This document shows positions 14,804 to 21,288 of a stretch of 21,346 nt of DNA, one piece after another. Each line of letters opens with the position of its first letter. Within the stretch, counting starts at the first letter, position 1. The notes under the pieces were generated by a model. The model had not been told where the DNA came from, did not search any database, and saw nothing but the letters and a program-made list of their open reading frames with translations. Both the position numbers and the translations under genes were made by a program. The DNA is from Pseudomonadota bacterium (GTDB lineage: Bacteria > Pseudomonadota > Alphaproteobacteria > Sphingomonadales > Sphingomonadaceae). The stretch is taken from contig JAEZQR010000290.1 in assembly GCA_023413015.1 (NCBI GenBank), forward strand, positions 1 through 21,346. The letters run 5' to 3'.

Positions 14804-14989
14804 ATGATTATTCACAACGCCATCCGCTGCCGACGCTGTGACGACGTGATCGAGTCCCTGCACCGCCATGATTTCAAATGGTGTCGGTGTGGTGCGGTCG
14901 CTGTCGATGGCGGTCACGAGTATTTGCGGCGGGTGGGCAATCTTGAGGACTGTGACGAGCTGTCGGTCGAGGCGGAGAGCAAGAGCTGA
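14804..14989 (+). CDS. DUF7695-like small Cys-rich protein, 61 aa
   Basis: The sequence IRCRRCDDVIESLHRHDFKW then CRCGAVAVDGGHEYLRR matches, from memory, a widespread small uncharacterised family (DUF7695). Cys9, Cys12, Cys27 and Cys29 with nearby His suggest a small zinc knuckle. ATG 14804 is chosen because GGAGA lies about 10 nt upstream; in-frame TTG 14795 and GTG 14798 are alternatives. Its TGA overlaps the next ATG as TGATG. Function unknown; homologues occur outside plasmids too. Confidence 0.7.
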   Translation: MIIHNAIRCRRCDDVIESLHRHDFKWCRCGAVAVDGGHEYLRRVGNLEDCDELSVEAESKS

Positions 14990-15291
14990 TGCCCAGCCCG
15001 GACGCCGAGGATGTCATGGAGATCTGGCAGCTGGTCGAGGGCCTGCGCCCGGTCCGCGACCCCGCCTCGATCGCCGAGCTGCTGCGCTACGTCGCCGATG
15101 AGCTGGACCCGAAGCGACCTGAAGCACCCCTGTCCACCCGGTCCGTCACTCCCGGGCTGTGCGTGGCGCTCCACGACGGCTGCCTCGCGATCGTCGCGGA
15201 TACCGAGGGCGTGGCGGTGCGCTATGCCGATCTGCCGGCACTGCTTGCTGTCCTTGAGGATCTCGCGGCCGACATGGTGGGCCACTCGTGA
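14989..15291 (+). CDS. Hypothetical protein, 100 aa
   Basis: Starts at the TGATG junction with the DUF7695-like gene. The N-terminal half is helical (EDVMEIWQLVEGLRPVRDPA, SIAELLRYVADELDP), and the centre forms likely strands (TPGLCVALHDGCLAIVADTE, GVAVRYADLPALLAVLEDLA). No known domain was recognised. Its stop overlaps GTG 15288 (GTGA), which opens a disrupted tiny gene. Confidence 0.6.
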   Translation: MPSPDAEDVMEIWQLVEGLRPVRDPASIAELLRYVADELDPKRPEAPLSTRSVTPGLCVALHDGCLAIVADTEGVAVRYADLPALLAVLEDLAADMVGHS

Positions 15292-15427
15292 CCTATGATG
15301 GCCCGAGGCAGCTGATGCTGGTCTTCACGCGCCCAGCGGCCGCTTGGCCCAACTGGCACCGGTGGGCACCGACGTGTGGGTGATCGTCCGCGCCATCCGC
15401 ACAGCATGCCCGGAGGAAAAACGGTGA
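15288..15427 (+). pseudogene. Small gene apparently broken by a one-base deletion
   Basis: GTG 15288 overlaps the previous stop and opens TYDGPRQLMLVFTR, but the frame then stops at 15381. Adding one C at the CCC run 15332-15334 yields PSGRLAQLAPVGTDVWVIVR then AIRTACPEEKR, with a TGA (15425-15427) overlapping the next gene's GTG 15424. Both ends then fit the operon's coupling pattern, and the repaired product (about 46 residues) looks protein-like. True frameshift, recoding and homopolymer sequencing error are all possible. Confidence 0.5.
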
Positions 15428-15594
15428 TCGACCCTCGAGACGAACTGCGGGCCCGCATGGAGGCCACGCTAGACCGGCTGCTGCCCAAGCTCAGCAACAG
15501 ACGCACCAAGGCCCTGCTGCGGCTCGACGGGCCCGCGCTGGTCCGCCGGCTGCGCTCGGAGATCCGGCATGTGCATCTGCCCCCAGGACCCTGA
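15424..15594 (+). CDS. Small basic protein, copy B of a paralogous pair, 56 aa
   Basis: GTG 15424 follows GGAGG at a good distance, and overlaps the end of the repaired upstream frame. The core LLPKLSNRRTKALLRLDG then ALVRRLRSEIR is nearly the same as in the 57-residue protein at 13405. C-termini differ (HVHLPPGP here). It is the last gene of the rightward train and faces the relaxase gene convergently. Function unknown; the duplication suggests a useful, perhaps nucleic-acid-binding, plasmid protein. Confidence 0.6.
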   Translation: MIDPRDELRARMEATLDRLLPKLSNRRTKALLRLDGPALVRRLRSEIRHVHLPPGP

Positions 15595-15595
15595 T

Positions 15596-15622
15596 CGTTC
15601 CACTGTGGAACGCTAGGCCTTT
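15596..15622 (+). terminator. Palindrome and possible terminator after the small-gene train
   Basis: CGTTCCAC-T-GTGGAACG (15596-15612) begins one base after the last stop. As RNA it gives a 7-bp stem with a 3-nt loop, and a TTTT follows at 15619-15622 after a 6-nt gap. Either a weak terminator or a protein-binding palindrome. Confidence 0.4.
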
Positions 15623-15809
15623 TGGATCCTACGTCCCCGCCCTCGCTCGGCTATCTCGCCCGCTCCCTGTGTGATGCTATTGCGCATCCCAGACCGTTCT
15701 CGAGGAATCAACCTGTCCCCCATCCTCGGACATGGGCGTAGCCCCACCTTCGGCCATGAACTTTTCATAAGAAGCGGCGCCCAGATAGACCTGAGCGCCC
15801 TCCCCGCTT

Positions 15810-17768
15810 CTACCACTGACCCCTCTCACGGCCGTAGTGCTCGCGGCGCCTCTTCGCCTCCTCGGCCTGCCGGCGCACGGCAGCATATTGCTCCTGCGGG
15901 CTCGGCGCGGCCGGCTTGGGCTTGATACCGCGCTTAGCGTCGACCTCGGCGTTGCGGCGGTCCAGCTCAGCGCGCGCGCCCGGGACCCTGATGAGACGGG
16001 CGAGGAAGTCCGATGTCGTCTCGCCCTTCTGACGCGTGAGCACCCCGTCCCAATACGTCCTGTCCTTCACGGGCTCGACGGTGGCAATCACAGGTGCCGC
16101 AACCGCTGCCTCGGGTTTGATCGCCACCTGCGGCGTAGGGGCACGGTCTTGAGAGACAATTGGTGCCGACGGCTTTGCCTCGACCTTCCTCGACGCCCGC
16201 ACCAGCTTCATGATCGTCCCGTGCTCGTCGAACACCACACCATGCTGGGCGAGCTCGGCCTGGGCCTTGGCGATCATCGCTGCCTGGCGGCGCTGGAGGT
16301 CGCGCGTCTTCTCGACCGCCTCGGCCTCCGCGATGGCGTCCTCAGCCCTGTCGAGCCGTTCCAGGTCCGGGATGAGCCTGGCGTGCGCCTGGAGCGCGTC
16401 GGCCTTGGCATCCTCAGCCTCGCGCTGGGCCGCCTCGGCGGCCGCGATCTCGGTTGCCAGCCCCCCACGCACACGTGCCTCGACCGTCGCCTTCTCTTCC
16501 GCGGCTTCCGCGCGGTCCCTTTCAGCGTCGGCGAGCAGCTGCTGGCGCTGCGCCTCGATCGCCTGCCGGCCCTGCGCCTCGCCGGCGACACGTGCCACCT
16601 CCCGGATTTTGGCGGCCGCCTCGTTGGCCTCCGCGATGATCTTGGCGGCTTCCGCACTGGCTTCCGCGACAGCCGCCTCGACCCGGCCGTCCACCTCGCG
16701 CTGGATGCCCGCCTCGCGCTCGTCGAGGGCTTGGGCACGACGGACCTGCGCGGCTTCCTTGAAGTTCCAATCGCTGATCCGCACGTTCAGGTCGATGTTG
16801 CGCTGGGCAAACCGGCGCTCGACTGCCTTCAGCTTCTCCCAGCCCTCGTCGAGAGCCGCGACATCCTGCTCATGGTGATCGAGGCCGGGCAGGATCGCAT
16901 CCAGCCGCTCGGCCACCCTGTGCGCCTTGGTGGCGCCGGCGTAGAAATCCCGGGGCGCCTGGTGGCGGCGCTTGGAGCCCTTCTCGCCGCGCTCCAACTC
17001 GAACTCGGGGTCGGACGCCACCTCAGCCCAAAACTCGTCCTGCCGGTTGGCGAGCGCCACCTGGCCGGTACCCGGCTCCTTCTCGCGCGGCGATCCGAAC
17101 CACGTCTTGGCCGAGTAGATCCACTCGGGCTCGCGCGACCTTGCCTTGCTCGGGTCCTTTGCCGGGCGGCCGCGGTTCACGACCTTGTAGACGAGCGGCA
17201 GGATGATCGCGTGCAGATGTGGCGTCTCCTCGTCCATATGCCACGTCATTGCCATGACGTTCTCGCGGCCGAACTGTCTCTCGATCCAGCGCTGGACCTT
17301 GTTGCCGAAGGACCTGACGGCCCAGCGTTTCTTGCGGTTCATTCGCTCGAACCAACCCGGCGGCATCGCCACGATGATCTCGATCGTCTTGACCGGATCG
17401 CCATTGTCGGTGGGCTTGGTTTCGGCCAACCGCGCCTTGATCCGCGCCTTCATCGCCTTGACGCTCGTCGGGTAGCCCTCGACGTGCCGGATGTCGTGGC
17501 TACCGTCTGCACGTTTGCGGGCGTTTACCACCTCCATTTCGCGGAAGTTGTGTGCGCCCGCACTAGACGTGCTGGCGAGCTTCGCACCCCGCATTACGGC
17601 GATGGCCTTGCCTGCCTGGATCGCCTTCTGCTTGGCATCCCAAGGGATGACACCGCGCTTCTCGAGGTCGGTCAGCTCGCGGCGGAGGAGCTGCTGGATC
17701 TTCCTGATCTTCGCGGCGGCCTGACGGGGATTCTCGGCGCCAGTGATCGTCAGGTTCAACTTCGCCAT
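15810..17768 (-). CDS. mobV: MobV-family plasmid relaxase (Mob/Pre) with N-terminal extension and long coiled coil
   Basis: A 652-residue relaxase that nicks one strand at oriT to start mobilisation. Motifs: HNFRE at residues 73-77, the MobV HNxR motif I with the likely catalytic His73, and the metal-binding HMDEETPHLH at 177-186 (HxDExTPHxH). IEIIVAMPPGWF and WHMDEETPH are typical of MOB_V/Pre proteins. Residues 1-55 (MAKLNLTITGAENPRQ...) precede the point where MobV proteins usually begin (AVMRGAK). Residues about 330-520 are an Ala/Glu/Arg-rich coiled coil; the C-terminus is basic. ATG 17768 has AAGGA 8 nt upstream; ATG at residue 59 would give a conventional start but has a weaker site. 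Leftward, downstream of the 265-residue gene. Confidence 0.9.
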   Translation of the reverse strand: MAKLNLTITGAENPRQAAAKIRKIQQLLRRELTDLEKRGVIPWDAKQKAIQAGKAIAVMRGAKLASTSSAGAHNFREMEVVNARKRADGSHDIRHVEGYPTSVKAMKARIKARLAETKPTDNGDPVKTIEIIVAMPPGWFERMNRKKRWAVRSFGNKVQRWIERQFGRENVMAMTWHMDEETPHLHAIILPLVYKVVNRGRPAKDPSKARSREPEWIYSAKTWFGSPREKEPGTGQVALANRQDEFWAEVASDPEFELERGEKGSKRRHQAPRDFYAGATKAHRVAERLDAILPGLDHHEQDVAALDEGWEKLKAVERRFAQRNIDLNVRISDWNFKEAAQVRRAQALDEREAGIQREVDGRVEAAVAEASAEAAKIIAEANEAAAKIREVARVAGEAQGRQAIEAQRQQLLADAERDRAEAAEEKATVEARVRGGLATEIAAAEAAQREAEDAKADALQAHARLIPDLERLDRAEDAIAEAEAVEKTRDLQRRQAAMIAKAQAELAQHGVVFDEHGTIMKLVRASRKVEAKPSAPIVSQDRAPTPQVAIKPEAAVAAPVIATVEPVKDRTYWDGVLTRQKGETTSDFLARLIRVPGARAELDRRNAEVDAKRGIKPKPAAPSPQEQYAAVRRQAEEAKRRREHYGRERGQW

Positions 17769-17783
17769 GGGGGCGTCCTTCTC

Positions 17784-17827
17784 AACGCACCCCTGCGTTT
17801 CACCATTCCCGCCCGGCCGCGATTATA
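17784..17827 (-). promoter_or_regulatory. Putative relaxase promoter and leader inverted repeat
   Basis: On the minus strand a perfect TATAAT (17822-17827) lies 53 bp before the relaxase ATG, though no good -35 is visible. AACGCA-CCCC-TGCGTT (17784-17799) sits between it and the ATG and could be a leader hairpin or an operator for autoregulation, as is common for relaxase genes. Confidence 0.4.
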
Positions 17828-17868
17828 CCGCAGGCAACTCTATGATGGTCCCCCCATCGGGCGTCTTT

Positions 17869-18666
17869 TTACCGCCCGTTCTCCTCCCGGCGCACCTTCG
17901 CATCCTTCCTGTCGAGACGCTGACTCTCTTCCAGCAACAGGCCGTCGATCAGCTCTTTCACCGACGCTCCTCGATGATCGATGGCTTCCAGGCATCGGGC
18001 CACATGGTCGCGGGCCCCAGCATCGAGTTCGACAAAGTGCTCGGGCACCCCTTCCGCCTTCACGCGCAGCCAGAGCCTGAGCAGCTTTTCCATGAACTTG
18101 TTCGGGTGCTCGCCCTCCTGCTCGGCCATGAACGCGATGTCGCGTGCGATCTCACCCACGAAGCGGATGACGTCATCGTCGAGCAGATCGCTGTCGTCGT
18201 CCGGAATGTCGCCGGCCTTCTCAAGCCCCACGCCCTTGAACCCCGCCCGCGCCTTGCCGGCGATCCCCTTCGGGAGGTCGAGCACATGGATGCCGTCGCC
18301 ATTCTGAAGGTCGGTGTGCAGCGTATAGGCCATGCGGCCGATCAGCCGCTGCTCGGACACGGGCTCAGCCTCGATGCGGCCCAAGTGCGCACGCACCGCA
18401 TCGAGCGCTGCTTGGACCTGGGGCGTGAACGTGTAGTTGGTGCGCTCGTTCTTGGCGGCGTGGCGATGGCGCGCCCGCCGCGCCAGCTCATCAGCCCGCG
18501 CCTTCTTGCCGTTCGGCAGCGGCGCGTAGCGGCGCCAGATGTTCGAGCCCTTGGGCTGCTCTTCCTGCGTCCAGCCTGCGGGCAGCGCTTCCCACCGGCC
18601 CTCTTTCAGGTTCTTCGAGCGAAATGTACGGGCCGGCTCGCAAGGGGCGGTCGTGGGGGTCGGCAT
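17869..18666 (-). CDS. Hypothetical plasmid protein upstream of the relaxase, 265 aa
   Basis: Not recognised. ATG 18666 is supported by GAGGAGA upstream; the longer frame runs into the repeat array and is rejected. The N-terminal part is basic and Trp-rich (RSKNLKEGRWEALPAGWTQE, SNIWRRYAPLPNGKKARAD), resembling DNA-contacting surfaces. A helical region follows (TPQVQAALDAVRAHLGRI), then an acidic stretch (GDIPDDDSDLLDDDVIRFVG) and a charged C-terminus. It ends 100 bp before the relaxase on the same strand and begins 61 bp from five direct repeats, so a mobilisation-accessory or repeat-binding role is plausible but unproven. Confidence 0.65.
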   Translation of the reverse strand: MPTPTTAPCEPARTFRSKNLKEGRWEALPAGWTQEEQPKGSNIWRRYAPLPNGKKARADELARRARHRHAAKNERTNYTFTPQVQAALDAVRAHLGRIEAEPVSEQRLIGRMAYTLHTDLQNGDGIHVLDLPKGIAGKARAGFKGVGLEKAGDIPDDDSDLLDDDVIRFVGEIARDIAFMAEQEGEHPNKFMEKLLRLWLRVKAEGVPEHFVELDAGARDHVARCLEAIDHRGASVKELIDGLLLEESQRLDRKDAKVRREENGR

Positions 18667-18727
18667 GGCAGATCTCCTCGCTGCCGCTATTCTCTCACAT
18701 GCGGGTGATGCACGTCGACCATGAGCC

Positions 18728-18850
18728 ATCCGGCATGCGAGGCTCTGTGCGCTCCTGCAACGGAGGCATAGCTGCCTCCGGCATGTGATAGTTCTGGAGT
18801 CTCCGGCAACGGATCGTTTCCAGGCCTCCGGCATGCGAGCTCCGTCGTGA
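18728..18850. repeat. Five degenerate 24/25-bp direct repeats (iteron-like)
   Basis: Units start at 18728, 18752, 18776, 18801 and 18826 (spacings 24, 24, 25, 25). Each starts with a version of CTCCGGCA followed by TGCGAG or ACGGAG; units 1, 3 and 5 have the CATG type and units 2 and 4 the CAACGGA type. CGGAGGC (18761-18767) and GCCTCCG (18774-18780) also form a hairpin. Such arrays are typical of replication iterons, centromeres or relaxase accessory sites. Confidence 0.6.
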
Positions 18851-19178
18851 AATACGGTCTTACACTTACTACACCGTGTTCCCGCCGGCACAGTTCCGGC
18901 AAGCCTGCGGATCGCGCCCCCGGTGTGGGCTCCTCCTGCGCGGTCGGGCGGTCCCCTTTCTTACAGCGTTTGTTGGTCTCGTGGCCCGCCCAAGGCGGTT
19001 GAGCCATGGTCGCTATTTCGCCCTCGGCTGGTGCCATGTTCCGGTCCGCTGCTTCGGGCAGCCCCGGCGATCCTCGCGGTCGGCCCGGCCGCTCGCTGCC
19101 ATGCCAAGCGTCCATGGGTCGGTGCTGCCGGGCGCGGGTCGCTGGGGTGGATCTGCTACCACTCAGGCGGTCCCTGAG

Positions 19179-19207
19179 CTATGCTAGCCTATCCTAGCCT
19201 CTCCTAT
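19179..19207. repeat. CTAG/CTAT cluster 1, 5/10-bp spacing
   Basis: TA steps have their T at 19180, 19185, 19190, 19195 and 19205, in the contexts GCTATG, GCTAGC, CCTATC, CCTAGC and CCTATC. All lie on one 5-bp grid. Confidence 0.55.
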
Positions 19208-19939
19208 CTCTTGCGGCATGATGACTTTGTGGTAGTCGCCGCTTTCGGCACCGCGTCCTGCGCGGGCAACACCGTCTGACTTCACGAGCTGATAGAGCCG
19301 AGGCCGCCATGGGCAGCCAGCCGGCACTGTTGTGGGAGTCAAGCAACCGCGGTCGGCCCGTATACGACCGCACTGTAGCGTTAGTCGCCCTCCCCTCCCC
19401 CACCTGCCCATCGGCCACGGCCGGCATTCAGCTCGCGCTTTCAAACAGAGCCGTCCGCCTTGCGATCGCTCGACTGCAGAGTGGACGCCCGTGCGGAATT
19501 GGGCAGCGCTGGCTAACCGCTATTGCCGGTGCCAATTTGGGTTGGCGAGGATAGCTCGGCTGAGCACCGGTACGGGAGGTAGGCTTCGGTGCTATGCGGT
19601 GGGCTGAGGAGCACGGGCTGAGGCGCTGGACGCTCGAACTTCACGCCCCCGCATGGCGTCGTTGATCGGAGGTAGGCTAGCCCCCTCCCCCCTTTCGCAG
19701 TCTGCGTCGCCGGGGCGAGGATGGCTCGGCACCAAGAAGCCGATGATGGTGGGTGCCGTTGCCAGGCCATTGGCTTCGAGGCTGCGAGGTCGCGACATCC
19801 GACGAGCTTGGCTGTGGCGATCGAATGCATGCGATGCTGGGGAGCTTTGGCGCACGGAGGAAATTGCGATGCGGTTGAGTTCCTGCCCGAGCGGTAGCGT
19901 CGTTAGGCGAGTTCCCGTAGTGGCGCGCAATGGGCTTTT

Positions 19940-20004
19940 GCTAGCTATTGCTAGGCTAGCCTAGCGTCGCCGTCCCCCCCCTAGCCTTCCGGTGGCTATG
20001 CTAT
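19940..20004. repeat. CTAG/CTATG cluster 2, mostly 5-bp grid
   Basis: T of TA falls at 19942, 19952, 19957, 19962, 19982, 19997 and 20002 (contexts CTAGC, CTAGG, CTAGC, CTAGC, CTAGC, CTATG, CTATG). One extra TA at 19946 is off grid by a base. Confidence 0.55.
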
Positions 20005-20118
20005 GCGCGGTATTCTTGGCTGCGTGCCGTCTCAATCGGGCGACGTCACGGTCGAAGGCAGTCCAACGCGATGCGAGCCGCCGGTCTCGATGACAGCCAC
20101 CGAGGGCAAACGATAGCC

Positions 20119-20302
20119 ATAGCGCCCTCTATGCGCCGCTAGCCCCCTCTACGCTCCGCTAGCAGCGCCTAGGCGGCGGTAGGTCCGCCACTGCATTCGT
20201 ACGATCGTCCCGGCTCTCACCGCCTAGCGACACCGTCGCTATGCTTGGCTATGCTAGCCGCCGCTATGCTGCGCGCGGCTAGGCTATCCTCGCGCACGGT
20301 AG
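20119..20302. repeat. Phased TA array (cluster 3), seven steps exactly 10 bp apart
   Basis: T of TA is at 20120, 20130, 20140, 20150, 20160, 20170 and 20180 (ATAG, CTAT, CTAG, CTAC, CTAG, CTAG, GTAG). It then falls at 20200, 20225, 20240, 20250, 20255, 20265, 20280, 20285 and 20300. Every TA in this 181-bp stretch lies on the same 5-bp grid, within otherwise GC-rich sequence of little base identity. Confidence 0.7.
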
Positions 20303-20485
20303 GCTTGGTGGGGGTGTATGCTGGCAGCCTTAGGAATCCGCCGGGAGTTCACTCTCAGTCGAACACGCCGGTACAGTAGCGACAGATCCTCAATGCTCGA
20401 ACGCTCTGTCTGGCAGGGCAGGGGTTGGACGTCCTGGGTGCAACCGCGCTGCGCCGGCAATAGCCACTCCCAACGCCAGCCAACT

Positions 20486-20534
20486 CTATTGCCCGCTAGC
20501 ACATGGCAGCACACGCTAGCATTGGCTAGGCTAG
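20486..20534. repeat. CTAG cluster 4 upstream of parA
   Basis: T of TA lies at 20487, 20497, 20517, 20527 and 20532 (CTATT, GCTAGC, GCTAGC, GCTAGG, GCTAGC), again on a 5-bp grid. GCTATGCTAA (20561-20570) follows near the promoter, shifted by one base. Confidence 0.55.
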
Positions 20535-20542
20535 CTTTCCTC

Positions 20543-20571
20543 TTGCCTGGCATCCCGCAGGCTATGCTAAT
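20543..20571 (+). promoter_or_regulatory. Putative parA promoter
   Basis: TTGCCT (20543-20548), a 17-bp spacer and GCTAAT (20566-20571), each four of six to consensus, end 27 bp before the parA ATG. The -10 overlaps a GCTATGCTA motif of the upstream array, so a protein bound to the array could repress parA (inference). Confidence 0.4.
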
Positions 20572-20598
20572 ACAGCACGGGGAATCAGCGAGGGGCAT

Positions 20599-21288
20599 AT
20601 GGCGGTCATCAGTTTTGCAAGTCCTAAAGGCGGCGTGGGCAAGAGCACCAGCGCGCTCATCTTGGCCAGCGGCCTCGCCGCTGCCGGCGCCACCGTTACC
20701 GTGATCGATGGCGACCCTAACCGGACGATCTACCGGTGGGCGGAGGCCTGCTCCGCGCCCGGCTTCACGGTGCTCGAGCTTCCGTCCGACGACGCCATCA
20801 TCGACCAGATCGAGGAGGCGGCGGCGACCAGCGCCTTCGTCATCGTCGATCTCGAAGGCTCGGCCAACCTCGCCATGTCGCGCGCCTGCTCGCGCACCGA
20901 TCTCGTCGTGATCCCACTCCAAGCCTCGCCTGTTGACGCACGCCAAGCCAGTCGCGCCATCCGGCTCGTCATGGCCGAGTCGAAGCAACTTCGCAGGCAA
21001 ATTTCCTTTCAAATGTTGTTCACCCGCCTGAACCCGGCGATCGCGACGCGCGACGAGCGCGAGATCCGGGCGCAGTTCAAAGAAGCCGGCATCCCAACGT
21101 TCGAGACGGCTCTCAACGACCGCGCCGCCTTTCGGGCGATGTTCACCTACTACTCTTCACTGTGGTCGCTCGAGCCGCACCAGGCGAACGGGCTGGAGAA
21201 GGCGCGCGAGAATGCAGCAGCCTTCGTGCGCGAGGCGACGGCGGTGGTTCGCTCGTTGCGTGAGCAAGAGCAGGGGAGGGCGGCATGA
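20599..21288 (+). CDS. parA: ParA-family partition ATPase (type Ib, VirC1-like)
   Basis: A 229-residue Walker-type ATPase that positions plasmid copies. The deviant Walker A motif KGGVGKST is at residues 10-17, the A' motif in VIDGDPN near 36-41, and Walker B in FVIVDLEGS (80-88). There is no N-terminal helix-turn-helix domain, so it belongs to the short type Ib group, in which the small partner protein, not ParA, binds DNA and represses, and the centromere often lies upstream. ATG 20599 follows GAGGGG. The downstream gene overlaps by ATGA, as for parA-partner pairs. VirC1, a related protein, acts at T-DNA overdrive, so a role near a relaxase site is also conceivable. Confidence 0.92.
   Translation: MAVISFASPKGGVGKSTSALILASGLAAAGATVTVIDGDPNRTIYRWAEACSAPGFTVLELPSDDAIIDQIEEAAATSAFVIVDLEGSANLAMSRACSRTDLVVIPLQASPVDARQASRAIRLVMAESKQLRRQISFQMLFTRLNPAIATRDEREIRAQFKEAGIPTFETALNDRAAFRAMFTYYSSLWSLEPHQANGLEKARENAAAFVREATAVVRSLREQEQGRAA

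Larger units (their letters stand above)
18851..20598. other. Long noncoding region with phased CTAG-rich clusters
   Basis: About 1.75 kb with no convincing gene: the open frames lack ribosome sites, plausible composition or coupling. By eye it contains about 18 CTAG sites, against about eight in the rest of the window, grouped in four clusters listed separately. Other repeats are GGCGAGGAT-GCTCGGC-type copies at 19544-19560 and 19714-19730 (16 of 17 identical) and GGTAGGCT at 19578, 19671 and 20298. The region ends at the parA promoter, so it is a candidate centromere or replication-control tract. Confidence 0.6.

Noticed and set aside
15677..15826. Possible 49-aa reverse frame from GTG 15826 after the relaxase
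   Set aside because: Looks somewhat protein-like (YLGAASYEKFMAEGG) but has no ribosome site and no recognisable homologue.
15837..18080. 747-aa plus-strand frame
   Set aside because: Exactly antisense to the relaxase, whose motifs are clear; composition is that of a shadow frame.
18728..18850. CRISPR array
   Set aside because: The 24/25-bp units are contiguous degenerate repeats without separate unique spacers, and no cas genes are present.
18687..19115. 142-aa reverse frame across the direct repeats
   Set aside because: Repeat-derived composition, no ribosome site, and it overlaps the repeat array and the candidate oriT.
19184..19444. 86-aa reverse frame ending in YQLVKSDGVARAGRGAESGD-type sequence
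   Set aside because: About 40 C-terminal codons look coding, perhaps a gene remnant, but there is no supported start and the stop lies in the CTAG cluster; insufficient for a call.
19653..19964. 103-aa plus-strand frame
   Set aside because: No ribosome site, low protein likeness, and it runs into CTAG cluster 2.
20284..21012. 242-aa reverse frame over the parA start
   Set aside because: Antisense shadow of parA and its promoter region.
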